The position numbers and the translations under genes were made by a program. From Cinclus cinclus (lineage: Eukaryota > Chordata > Aves > Passeriformes > Cinclidae), in the NCBI RefSeq assembly GCF_963662255.1, contig NC_085052.1:12917807-12981806 (forward strand): a stretch of 64,000 nucleotides of DNA, given 5' to 3'. Shown piece by piece: positions 11,781 to 23,720 of this stretch. Position 1 is the first letter of the stretch, and each line of letters begins with the position of its first letter. The notes below the pieces were generated by a model. That model was given only the letters and a program-made list of their open reading frames with translations. It was not told the origin of the DNA and searched no databases.

Positions 11781-12479
11781 TCGCAGATCCCAAGTCTGGG
11801 CCAGGGCCGTGATTAGGCGTTGAACAGTGCCATCTCCTGGCAAAGCCACCGGCCACGCCGGCCCTGCCACCGCGCTGGGCAGCCTGCGGGGCACCCCTGG
11901 AGAGCCCTGACCCTCAAATCCATCCGTGCCTGCTCTGTGCCCTTTCCCTGCCCCTGGGAAGGGGCTTTGCTGGGAGGAGTGATCACAGGGGACATGAGTA
12001 TGAGCTGTGTCTCGGGATGATCACCACAGTCAGAGCATCCTCTTGGCACTGCCTTTGGATGGCTGCTTCAGGCAGAGCTGGGATGAGGCAGAGCCTGGAG
12101 ATGTTCAGCTGCAATCCTTGTGTGTCTGTGTTGAACTAGGGCTGCAAAAGGGTAAACAGCCTTCATGGCCACCTTGACAGTCCCCCCATGCTATGGACAT
12201 CTCCCATGGGAGGTCAATGGCTTCTGGCAGAAGCTCATTGAGCCTGAGCTGATCTCCAGCCATACCTTGATGGAAGCAGCACTATAACCTTGCTCTGCAA
12301 ATAGGTAAACTGAGGCACAAAGCAATTCTGCATAAAGAACTCAACCAGAGCCAGAGACCTTCAGGGCAGAGTGACCAGCTACCCCCAGGACGTCTGTCCC
12401 CAGCCTGTCCTCATCCCTGTTGGGGGTGTTTTTTTTTTTTCTTTTCTGCATGGCATCTCTTCACCCTGCTGCAGTGGCT

Positions 12480-12760
12480 TGGAGAGAACATAAAATAGCA
12501 AGACAGCTTCCCTGCCTCCACCCAGCACTTACACTGCCTGATAAACAAAATGGAAATAAATTCTCCTGCGTTTGCAGCAAATAGGTCTCCATGGGGGGTT
12601 GCTTTCAATAATTCAAAAGCTGTTGCAGAGCAGAGCCCACGCCAATGGGTTTTAATAAACACAGCCGTAATGTGACATGCAATTTATTATTAAGCTTAAA
12701 ACAGGAAGCAAAGAGTTTAATAAAAGCACCAGGTTCTCTGTATCAGTCACAGCAAGTGGC
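12480..12760. promoter_or_regulatory. Candidate conserved noncoding element
   Basis: This AT-rich block has closely spaced homeodomain-type cores: CAATAATTCAAA near 12605, TTTTAATAAACA near 12650, CAATTTATTATTAAGC near 12680 and TTTAATAAAAGC near 12715. It also has a CCAAT near 12643. No repeat or coding signal is seen. Conservation was not tested. Confidence 0.3.
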
Positions 12761-15700
12761 GGGGTGCTAGCTGTGGGGGGAGGTTGGGTGAGCTGGCTGC
12801 AGGAACATGCAGAGCTGGGTTTGCTTTGCTGCGTGGCTCTCAATCTGCCACTGCAGGCATCCTGGGCAGTGCATGGAGATGTGAGCCAGACCAGGGGGAA
12901 ATGGGGATTACTGTAAGGATAGGGGTAAGGTGTGAAATGCTGTACCCTGTACGGCTGCCCAGCCATCCAGGGAAGAGCTCTCCCCTAGCATCACTGCTTG
13001 CTTGCAAGGTCAGATTAAAGCCTTGGGTTCAAGCCCTCTCTCCAAAACTTTCTCACCTACATCCCTTCTTAAGTCAGCTCCACCTAGGCAACCCTTTTCT
13101 GCTCCACCCTTACCACCCCGGGCTGCCTTTAAAAGGAGGCAGAGGGGAAAGCTGAGCCTCCTGGAGACAGGAAGGATGTGCAAGGTGAGATGATGTAAGG
13201 CATGTGGAACAGCTGGTGCCCGGTGCTGCAGCAAGTATGTGTGCTGTCCACTGGGCTGCATGGGTGGCCCCTCCAGACATGGATTTGTTCAAGGGCTGGT
13301 GAAAAGCAAGAGCTTGTCAGGGAGGTGGCTCGTCAGGTCCAGCTATATCTGGAGGCACCTCTGTGTATAGGTGAGGGCTGAAGGTCATTGCACCATCCCA
13401 TATTCATCACCTAGCATGATCCAGATGCTGCTTTCTCCCTTCCTTGCTGTAGTCCTACCTGGACACTTGAATGCTAGCACTTCCCCCCTGTGGCTTTTCT
13501 GCCTCCTCTCCTTGGTCTTCCATCCTAGCTGGGCCCTTTCTGTTTGGGAGCAATCCTGCCAAACCCCAGTACCCAGTCCTGCAGAGAACAGCACAGCAGG
13601 TGGAAGACATGTGAGAAGTGATACAGGGACTGCCCATACTGTTTCCCCATGAAAATGGGATTTGTATGACTGCCCTGTGCTCTGGTTTGAGCAGTGGCCT
13701 CAAGGAGAAGCAACTCCCCTGATTCAAGCTTCGCTTGCGTTATATTAGACAAAAGATAGTCCCTTCTCCACCAAGGCTGTGGGAGATGGGGAGCTTTGTC
13801 CCAGTCCAGCCAAAAGACAATCTAGGGCTGAACCAGCTCCTGACACCTGCAGCTCCTTCCAGCACAGCAAGCAGCCTCCTATCTTAAGGAGGGCTTTCCA
13901 GCCAGATAAAGCTGTGCAAGCAGCCTCTGTCCTCTGGCTTGGCTGAAGTGCTGGCAGAGCTGTGTGGGGGGCAGCTTTTGTGGACTCTTTAGCTGGTGTT
14001 GACAGCAGAGGTTTTATGCTGGGATTGATGCAGGGTAACACCCTCTGGTTCTGCCAGCACCAGTGCCTGCTGGAGCCTGTAAAAGGTTTTAACTTGAGAC
14101 TGCTTTCTTTTTCTCAGCTGTATCTGTTGAAAGCTCCACTTCCTCTGGCTTGAAAAGCCCAAGAGCTGCCGATGTGACTCTAACCATGACCATTACTGAG
14201 GCTGTGAGTGGGATGTTGAATCTGGATCCGGTGAAGAGGCTTAAGTATCTTTCTTGTCCCCTTGAGGTGATGGTCCCTGTGCAGATTCATGAGGAGCAAC
14301 ACCAGCCCAGGGAGGGCTGGAGGGCCCCCACACTCTCCTTGCATTGCAGGTGACTTTTTGATCTCCACCTGTGGTCAGGTGGGGGAAAGACCTATCCTTA
14401 GTGGTGTGTGGGGATGGTCCTGGTTGTATCTCTGCTTGTGTGCTCATCTGATGTCCTGAATTTGCTCCATATGGTCTGGGCTTTCCCCTCTTCACGGGCA
14501 TGGAATTTAGGACTGGGGCCTGACTCCATGGAGAGAGGGGAACGAGCTGGGGCAGGCAATATGTGCGAGGGCACAACCTGCAGAGAGCACAGGTATCCTT
14601 CAGGGAGTGCCTGGGGTGTGTTATCTCAAAAGCAAGGAGGTGCTCAGCAGGGACCTGCCTTATCAGAGTGCTGGTTGCTGTCTCTCCTCGCAGCCCTTTC
14701 TGCCCCGGGGCTGCTCTCTGTCACTTCTCTGCTCCGTAACAGCTGGAGGCAGGCGGAAATGGGAGCCCCTGTGCCTGGTCCCTGCCAGAGCACACTGCTT
14801 CGGAAGTGGGGGGTATCTGGCTTGCAATTACTGTGCCTTTGGCTTGGCAGGCCTGAAAGTGTGAGTGATGGGGTCTCCGCAGAGCAGCCCCTGAACCCTG
14901 GCGGGTAGGGAAGGGCTCATACCCATCAGCAGCTTTCCCCAGCTGCCTGCACTCTGCTGGTTTGAGAATGTGGGAGGGGAGCAGGGGACAGCAACTTTGG
15001 GCTACTTGTAAAAACCTCAAATATTCACCTGGCTGGATGTCACATTCAAAGAACAGCCTGAGCCCTCCCCTTTAATAACCTCCCTCTACCAGCTGTGGCT
15101 GTGAGGAGAGGCAGAAGTTACAACTTGCAACTTTGCAGCCACATGTGAATGTATGTGGAGAAAGTGGCTGCTCAGCAGCTCTCCGGGACACCTGCTGGAA
15201 CCAGTCCTTCCCTCACAGAAGAATCCAGGTGGGAAGAATAAAACAGAAAAAATCTGGACATCTTAGCTGGTGTCAGGGGGACCAAGAAGGTCGAGGGAAC
15301 CCTGGTCTGGCGTGTCCTGCAAGTGCAGCTGCAGACAGTGGATTGAAGATCTCCATGCCTATAGATAACAAAGCATCAACCACCAGCAGGATGGGAGTGG
15401 CAGTTCCCCTGCAAGCATTTTGGGAGGGAGGATGCCGCCTTCCCTGCCCAGGGATGGAGGAGCCAGAAATGAGTGATGCCAGCTCAACTGGACTCACTTT
15501 AATCATGGAGAACATCCAAAAGCACTGAGCCCATTAGGATGGTATTGCCAGGAGCTGTCAGGAGAACTCCAGCTCTCTCCCACTGCCAGCTTGCACTAGC
15601 CTTGGGGAAGGAAGGGTTAAGCTGCAGGGCTCAGCAAAACAAGTGCTCTTTGAAAAGACAGCCAAGCTACCCAAATGCCGGCCTCCCCTCTGCCCCCACC

Positions 15701-16249
15701 CTTATCCATCTCCCTTATCTGCCCTGGGCAAGAGCAGGGCATTTCCCCTGCTCCCTGATGAGGACCAGAGCTGGCGGCAGGCGGAAGCTGGCTAAGAGCA
15801 CAGGGCTCAAGGGAGGCCACGGCCGTGGTGTCCCAGCTGTGGGGTGGCCTGTGTGGCTGCAGGTCAGAGATGTGGAGGGGTGGCGTGGTCCACCATGGGG
15901 CTGGATCCACTGACAGGTTCCCTATCCCCGAGTTCTCCAGCAGCACCTCATTTCCATAGCATGAACACAGTGAGTCGCTGGGTCTCAGCCCCCCCTGCAG
16001 AGGCCAGCTCACATCAAGAGGGTTGTCAGCTCTGCAAGGGTGAAGTACCCTTTGGGCACCAATATCTGAGGGCACAGCAGCCCAGTTTGGGGTGGCTCAT
16101 GCAGTCCAGGCAAGCTGGGACACAGCTCTGTCCATGCTGGGAGTAAAGATGGAAGGAGGCAGGGTTGTTTCACCCAGTGAGGGCTGCAGTGGGAACAAGG
16201 TGCCAGGGCATCTCTGGCAGTGTGTGAGCTCTGCCGACACGAGGTGGGC

Positions 16250-16480
16250 TTGGACGGGTTGTTTAATTAAATGTGAAGAGCTCTCACACTTCACAAGCTG
16301 CAGCCCTCACTACAGCCTGAGCGATTCTGGGAAAGAGTCCTTTTATTAAAAGAGAGAGAGGCTCTGGCTCTGCCAGGCAGCAGAGCACATCAAATGGCAC
16401 ATTTAATTGTCTGGGCTCGTTTAGCTGTCGCACAGGGAGAGATGTGCTCTGAGCCCTTCAGCCTTTGCTATATAACCTCC
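16250..16480. promoter_or_regulatory. Palindrome-dense candidate regulatory element
   Basis: Within about 230 bp there is a 10-bp palindrome TTTAATTAAA (16262-16271). It is followed directly by an inverted repeat TGTGAAG...CTTCACA (16272-16295, 7-bp arms). Next come an odd palindrome CTTTTATTAAAAG (16340-16352), a TTTAATTG core near 16402 and a TATATAA (16469-16475). No gene is seen around it. Function is inferred from motif density only. Confidence 0.3.
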
Positions 16481-19400
16481 CCCCAGGCACATGTGCTGCC
16501 TGCATCCTGGGTGCTCCTGCTGCCCTCCAGGAGGGCTGGTGAGGAGTACATGGGAGATGAGCCTTCATCCAAGGTCAGCACTGGGGACTTGCTTGGTGCT
16601 CTGACAGCTCAGCCGACTCAGGGCTGAGCACTGGGGTTCAAAAGGGCTGAGGAAAGCTCCTGGAGAGATGGGAGCCTCCTGGGGCCGTGGGAGCTGCCTG
16701 GAAGACACAGGGTAACTAAATGACAGCTTAAAAGCATCTTCTCGTTTATTCCAGTGGCAGAACACTTCTGGCTCTGAAGAGGACATCCTATCCTAGTTTC
16801 AGTGTGACGACCTCAGTGTAGAAGTCATGGGACAGGCTGGCAGTGGGTTAGGATAGCTATGCAGCACCTTTCCTTCAGCAACTGAAGTCCTTGGAAATAT
16901 ATTCTGGGCCCTGCTCCATCCCAGCAGCAGGGAACTGTGCAGGGTGCACATGGAGGGAAAAAGGACCTTTGGGCGGTTTTGCTTTAAATCTTCTGGGGGA
17001 TATGGAGAGGCTGAACTTGGGCCCGTTGTCCTGGAGGACAGGCTGCTTGGCAGAGTGATGGAAGATGCCCCTGGAGGGGGAGTCACAGCATTTTCCATGG
17101 CTGTGCAGGAGTAGCCATGCCAAAACTCACCATTTGGAGAGGAGAGGGGGAAGAAAGAAAGAAAGATCAAGAGAGGGAGGAAATACATTCTTTTATCAAA
17201 GCCTCCTACTTCAAAGCTGTCCAGCTGAAGTGCTCCCCTCTGGCTTAATTTGAAGTGATGTTTCCTTCAGCATCTGCAGCTAAACGGTATCAAGCCAGGC
17301 TGAAATGGCTGGAAAGCCTGGAAAGGAAAGGGACTGTTTGGGAATGGCTTGAGGAAGACTTTCCCATTAGGGTCAGCCTTGAAGGCTTTTCCATAGGGAT
17401 GAAAACTGCCAATGCTGGCATTTCTCATCCCTCAGCTCCTAGCATGGGATAAAATCCAAACCCTTTTGGGAACAGGAATAGGGCAATTTCTCCTCCTGGG
17501 TGCCTGGGGTGGCTCCATCCCTCTGAAGTGGCTGCAGTGTCTGTGCCCTTGAGCAAGGGGAAGGCAGGAGATGGAGACGTGAGTGCTGCTCTGCCCTGAG
17601 GAAAGAGTGCATCTCCCAGGTTTGTTGTTTCCAGCCTGCAGCCTCCCTGAAGATGCCTTGGCAGCTTCTGCACACAGGTGAGAGCTAAACCAGATTGCAG
17701 GGGAAGGGGCATGAATCCATCTTCCTGATGAATACCTTCAAGCCCTCTTGGAGTGGAAGAGGAAGGTCACTGCTTCCAGTGCCAGGAAATTTCTGTGTGG
17801 GGACAGTGGGGAAAAACAACAACTGTGGGGCACATGCTACACTGTCACAGCATCCCTTAACTACGAAAAAGCCTGATGAGAGGCAAAGCAGCTGGCTTTT
17901 CCTGGGAAAGACCAGGAAATGTTCTCCTGTCTGCTGCATAGGAACTGATTTTTCCCAGCTGGCTGGAAAGAAACTGCTTTGAAAGCAGCTGTGCCCTGTC
18001 CTTGCTGAGGGCAGCAGGGCTGGGTACTCCCTGGGCAGCACATCTGGTCACTGGGAGGACAGAGGTGATCAAAACAGGCAGCTGCTCTGTAGAGAGGAAG
18101 AGGGACATGTCCTGGGAAACAGAAAGGTCATGGTCATGTCTTTAACCTCCAGAGGCCAAAACAAGGTTTTAATGGCAATGACTGTGCTGGCACTAAAGCC
18201 AGTGACCTGGAAGGAAAGTGAAGGACAAGCCACCTCATGCTGCACATGGAGAAGGGATGCTCACAGCTATCTGTCTACTGAGGCCTGCTCATAACATCTG
18301 CAAAGCTTCTTCCACCCAAAAGACTTGTTGTTCCAGCCAGAGCCTGCTTTAGGGACCAGGACTTCAGAGATTCATGACTGTAGCAGAGCTGAGACCCTGA
18401 TCCCACATTTTCTTAAATTAACTCTCAAAGGCGAGATGGTCAAATACATGTGCTTGCAGTGATGGGAGCTCTATGGAGCAGAAGGCAGCTGACCATGTGC
18501 TCTTTCTTGTGCTTTCCTTGATATTTGGGAAAAGGTTTCAGTTAATCTCCGGAAGTTTTGAAGCTGCATGAAGAGCGAGGAGGAAAGAACTCCTTTCGTA
18601 AGAGTGGGGTGGAAGGAGCTGTAATTTCTCTTCTCCCAGTCCAGCAACTCCATGTCCCCCCACAGCAAATCCATTCCAGCACTGGTTATGGTTGCTGCTT
18701 TCTTGACTCTCCCTCCTCCTCACCCCCTCCTCTCCCTCCCTGCAGCTTCACTCCACGTGCTCCCAGCTGCTCTAGGATGATACAGGCAGGCGCAGAGTTC
18801 ACAGGAGCCGTACCTGTGCTTTGTCTTCATCTGTCACCCCTCCTGACAGTCAGATCCATCTTAAACTGGGAGCGAGAGAGGAAGAGAGGGAAGCAATAAT
18901 TAACCTCTGTGCAGGCCGGTCCCGAAATGCTGCAGTCTGGTGATGCACAAGGAGACATCCCTGACACTTTTATTGCTACTCCAGTGCCGTTCTGTGTCTG
19001 TAGGAGGTGATTTGGCTGGGCTGGGATACCTGAGACTTTCATTATGGTTGAAGACCTGCTGGCACCTGCAGCCTTACTTTGCTGGGTGCATTAGTGAGGT
19101 CTCCCCACCACCCTTTCTGGCAAAGCTGGAGGACAAAACTCATTTGAGGTGTTTGCAGACTGAGCAGTGGTTTTCATGGCTCAGTCCTTGGGGTGGGCAC
19201 AAGGTGAGTGATGGATTTAGGAGTTGAAGTTGTTTCTCATGTGGGTGCAATACACATGTGTAGGGGTAGAGCTGGTGTGTCATTCCAGCCCCAGGGTGAG
19301 CTGCCAGGGTATTCCTGACATCTAGGTCAGGACCCCGGGTGTTATAGAGCTGTGACAGATCACTGGTGTCAACCTTGTCCCACACCTGAAATTTTCCTTG

Positions 19401-22400
19401 ATAGGGATATGAAGTGGGGAGGGGCACTGGGGATTTTTGGGCCCCCTTGTGATGCTGTGCTGGACCATAATGCCATCTTGGCAAAGGATAATGCCAAACA
19501 TCCCCCTGCTCCCTGCAGCCTCCTGCCATGGGTGCTTGTCCTGTCCTGGCACTCTTGGGGTCAAGTGGCCTCACATCCACCTCCCAGCAATGCCGGGACA
19601 GTAGTGTCACTGCACAGCTGACAGATGTCAGCCACTCACCTGCCTGATTAGGGCCTGGTAGCAAAGGAGCCCTGCAAATAAAGCAGCATCAGCAGGAGCT
19701 CAAGCTCCATGAGATTCAAAGGCAACAGCTGTTCTTGTAAACCCAATGGAATCCCATGGACAAACAGCCTAAAAATTCCTGGAAATCAGGAAAAGCCATC
19801 CAAGGGTTGTTGTCTGGCCTGGTTCTTCTTCAGGACTGCTGTGCTGTCAACGTCAGAGCAGTGACTGTTCAGCAGATGTTGCAACCTCACTTTGTATGAG
19901 AGTGAGGAAAAAATTAGTGGCAAAATACTTGGCAGTCAGACCTCAAATTGTGCTGATCCAGAGTGGCTTATGGTCAGGCTAGTGGTGAGTTAAACTCCTG
20001 GTCCTTAATGGGGATGTGTGGAGGCTGAGGAAGGATGGGACAGCACTGACCAGAGCTGGGAGCTGGGTATAGGTCCAGATCCTGGTGTGGGACGTGCTGT
20101 TGTGCAGTGTCTTGTCATGTCCTGGACATGGAAGATCCTGTGTGTGGGGAGGGGACCTGAAAGGACTCCTTGGGATGTGTCTTTGGGATAGCACTGGCTT
20201 ATCCTATTTCCCCATGAGACAGGTTGCAGCTGCTGTTTCTCCCCAAAAACACTCCCAAGCTGTCCAGGACTGTGAGCAGTGGGAGCCTGGTATCAGGTCC
20301 CACTACTGTTCCCAAGGTATGCAGAAAGGTTCAGCCATCCAAGGGCTTGAGCCTGCTGGATTGGAGGGTCAATGCGACCCAAAAAAACAGAAAAACACTT
20401 AAAAATAAGATCCATTTTTTTTTTCACTTGTTTTAGCAGCCGGAGGGGCTAAAATAAGCCTTTCCACTAAGATTAGAGGCGGTTTAGCCAGCTCTTGGGA
20501 TCTGCAGAGTAAACTGGGATCCTTTGCCATGTGTTTTTGTCATAGGGTTTATGTATGCAAACCCAAGTTTAGAGCTGTTAGTGTTTGTAGACAGGTTGAT
20601 ATGATCTGTCCCGAGTATTTTTGAGACAACTACAGAGGATCCTGGGGTCCTTTTAGCCTTGAATCTTCTAGCTGCAGTCTTGGTCTTGGCAGATTGCCTA
20701 CTCTGAGTCCTGGCACCCAGGTCTTAAAAACTGTCAGCCCCATCAGTGTCCCCAGACTGTTTCTAAGGGATCTGTGTAAAGCCGTCAAGAAAGACAGAGG
20801 TGGCTTCTGCCATTTGGGCTAAATTCCTGGTGGAAGACACTCTGCTCTAAAGGAAACACAGTATTTGCATAGTATTTGTAGGAAAGTGTTTTTTGTATTG
20901 GTTGGAAATGGGGAAACTGAGACAAGGAGGATGAGACTGACTTTCCCAGCTGAGGGAAGGACCTGGTAGGAAGCCCAGGGAAAACTCAGAAGTCTTGTAA
21001 ATTTTCCGGCTTCCAGCTGCAAAAGCATCCATTGGGAACAGGTCAGCTCATTGAGGAAAACCAGTCCCAAACTTTCCAGCTCAGCCTTCATAGGGTGGTT
21101 TGCCAGTGGTAGGGGAGGGAAATGCTTCTGAGCACCTGAAATGTCTGAACAGGCTGCAGATGAGACCATGCACAAGTGCTGCCAGCTCCCTGGCTTTGGA
21201 GAAGCGAGGACACTCGGCCTTTCCCTGCACAGATGGGGGTTTAATCAGGCGCAGTTCAAGCACATGGGTGTTCAGCACTAATCCAATTTCTCTCCATTCA
21301 TTAGGGTGGTTATTCATCACTCAGGAATCATGAAAGGCTGTGAGTGCGTGTGGATGCTGGAGAGAGGCAGCGCTGCTTGATGCGAGTGTGTGCCCATGAG
21401 CTCCTTCCTTGCTGCTGAGCCTGACTGTGGGTGGGGATGGCAGGTGAGCTGCTGGGGGATCTCCATCCCTTCACAACAAACTTCAAGACAGGCTTGCCAC
21501 ACCAGGTTCTGGGTGCCAAGTGATCTCAGGCTTGTCCAGCAGTTGTATGGGAAACTGGCTCAAGCACGGGTTAATACATGCAGGCAAGGAGCTGCTGAGC
21601 TGGGGGAGGATCTGAAGTGATGGAAACTTGTGGCCCTGCTGTGCTCCACCAGAACCATCTCCCAGTGCTCAGTGATCCTGCAAAATGGAAGGTTTAACAG
21701 GATGGTCCTAACCCAAACTGGAGAAAAGCCATGGTCTGTGAGGGCAGAGCTGTGGGGTGTGTGTGAAGGAATGATGATGCCCCCAGGCTGGTCAGAGCTC
21801 AGGTACAGCACCACCTGCAACAACCACTGGTGAGGCTGCACAGGGAAGGCATCTGCCTTGGGTGCACGTCTGCTTCTTCCAAGGGTCTGGCAGATGCGCT
21901 TCCACCTTTGCCAGGAGTGCCCAGGTAGACAGATCAGGAGGCTGCCAGAACATGTCATGGCTGTGCTCTGGGACCCTGGCACCCAAGAAAAACAAAGACA
22001 TGCATTTCTCTCTGTTTCTTTCCACCATATGTGAAGCTCAACATCTTTGCTTTCCAGACAAACAGCAAAGTTTGCACAGGTATCTAAGATATTTCCTTTC
22101 AATCCCCAACTCCTGTTATCAGTGTGAATGTTCTTGCCACTAATGGCAAAAAAAGAAAATTATCCTCCATGGTTGGTTTAAATTTTGGTGTGTTGTGAAT
22201 GAAAGGGGCTGAAAACATGGAGGAATCAAAGGCTGTTGAGTGAATGCAAGTGTGTGTTTTCCTGGAGCATTTAATCCCCAGTGAAAGTATATGGTCCTTG
22301 AACCGTGGCTCACAGGGATGAGAGTTACTGCCCTCTCCCAGGCAGCTAAAGAGTAACTCCCAGTTAGTGGCTGGAGAGATATTTGGTAATTCTGATCATC

Positions 22401-22703
22401 ATGAGGAATCTGGGGCCCTCTAGGTCATTGTTATAAGGCACCTGGTCTGTGAGCAGGTATTTAACCATGTTCTGGGTGAACCGAACTGGCACTCACACTT
22501 GAGGGTCTCAGCACAGAGTGCTGGAGGAGCAAGGGGCAAAAGCTGCTTACCACCCAAGGAGCTGATCTCCTGTGCCTCTGGCCAGTCTGTCTGTCAGTCC
22601 TGTGCCCTCTTTGACTGGGAGCTGGGTATTAATGTATCTGAGATGCTGTGCTCCTCTCAGCCTAGAAGGTGGACCAAGCTCTGGAGACCTCAAATCACTC
22701 CCA

Positions 22704-22825
22704 GGCTCCTTATCGGCATGGGGGCTCCTTATCGGCATGGGGGCTCCTTATCGGCATGGGGGCTCCTTATCGGCATGGGGGCTCCTTATCGGCATGGGGG
22801 CTCCTTATCGGCATGGGGGCTCCTT
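22704..22825. repeat. 19-bp minisatellite, six identical copies plus a partial seventh
   Basis: The unit GGCTCCTTATCGGCATGGG starts at 22704, 22723, 22742, 22761, 22780 and 22799, with an 8-bp partial copy from 22818. All six full copies are identical, which points to recent expansion or homogenisation. The period is not a multiple of three and the unit has no stop in any forward frame, which explains the overlapping open frames here. Confidence 0.95.
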
Positions 22826-23079
22826 GGCCTCTTAACTTGGCCCTTTTCTTTCCTTTCTTCTGTGGGATTTCTCCTCCAAAGCACTGACCCCTCATTCATT
22901 CAGTCTCCAGCTCATGGCATCTTCCAAAACTCCCCTGGCATCTCTGCAGCCCCCTGCCCTCCCTGACCCCATGTCCCCTACCTGTGCAGTACCCCAAACC
23001 AAGCCCTGGCTGGGCAGCAAGGCACTAACACTGGTACCCCTCTACCTTCAGAAAGGGGCTGGTGGTTCTGTTTGATGGG

Positions 23080-23240
23080 AGTAATCCATCTCCATCATTG
23101 TAATGACCGTTCCCATTAATCGGCCATAAACTAATAAAGTAAGCACTTTCCCCTCCACACCCCCCCCCAACTTCATTAAGTCTTTAGTACATTAATATGT
23201 CTTACTTAGTGTCTGCTTTGGCCTCTGGTTTTGTGGTTGG
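23080..23240. promoter_or_regulatory. Candidate conserved noncoding element
   Basis: It contains GTAATCC, TGTAATGACC, CCATTAATCGG, AACTAATAAAG and TACATTAATATG within 160 bp, interrupted by a C-rich run near 23160. TAATCC is a paired-class/OTX-type core. There is no coding potential. Confidence 0.3.
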
Positions 23241-23463
23241 GTTTGGGCTTTTTAGTTGGTTTTTATTGTTGGGGTTTTTTGTTTTGTTTTCTTTTGTTGG
23301 GTTTTTACAATTCTAAATTTTTTTCCTGTGGGTACCATGGGTTTACTTGCTGACGTTATTCCCTGCAGCCCTGAGGAAGATTTGACAGCCCAGGTCATCC
23401 TTACATCAGCAGGAACATCATGTGTGCTGATGAGCTGAGAAGAAAGGGACATGGATAGCGATT

Positions 23464-23504
23464 GGGGCGGGGGAAGGAGGGAGGGAGGGAGGGAGGGAGG
23501 GAGG
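23464..23504 (+). repeat. (GGGA)n purine tract with G-quadruplex potential
   Basis: About 40 bp of pure or nearly pure purine has many GGG runs in a 4-bp period. It could form a G-quadruplex or triplex DNA. It directly precedes a candidate regulatory element. Confidence 0.85.
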
Positions 23505-23720
23505 AATAAAAGATCCCGTACACCTCCAAATTAAATTTGTGATGCCTGGCATCAGATGGGCCCGCAGCCAGAGATTAATTCGACTGATCAAGTTATAAAG
23601 AGCGCTGAGGCAGGTAATCAATCTTGGAGCTGTCAGGCGAATAGGCAGCAGTATTAACCTGGCAGGACTCGCACACACATACACATGCACACACGCTGAA
23701 GCCTTTTTAATTCCTTTCAC
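23505..23720. promoter_or_regulatory. Candidate conserved noncoding element beside the G-rich tract
   Basis: The block contains CCAAATTAAATTTG (AT-rich near-palindrome near 23526), AGATTAATTCGACTGATCAAG, GGTAATCAATC and AGTATTAACC. The mixture of TAAT and TGATCA/AATCAATC cores without repeat or coding signal resembles vertebrate developmental enhancers. Conservation was not tested. Confidence 0.35.

Larger units (their letters stand above)
11781..22703. other. Intergenic sequence between KAZALD1 and TLX1, proximal part
   Basis: No recognisable coding exon was found in this 10.9-kb stretch. Frames are short and lack family motifs. It is moderately GC-rich, CpG-poor, unique-looking DNA with a few AT-rich, palindrome-bearing islands, listed separately where clear. 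A purine stretch with AAAG repeats lies near 17150-17180. Confidence 0.6.

Noticed and set aside
22499..22966. Overlapping plus-strand frames of 155, 87 and 72 codons with repeated YRHGGSLSAWGLLIGMGAP phrases
   Set aside because: They arise from the stop-free 19-bp minisatellite read in its three frames, not from a repeat protein.
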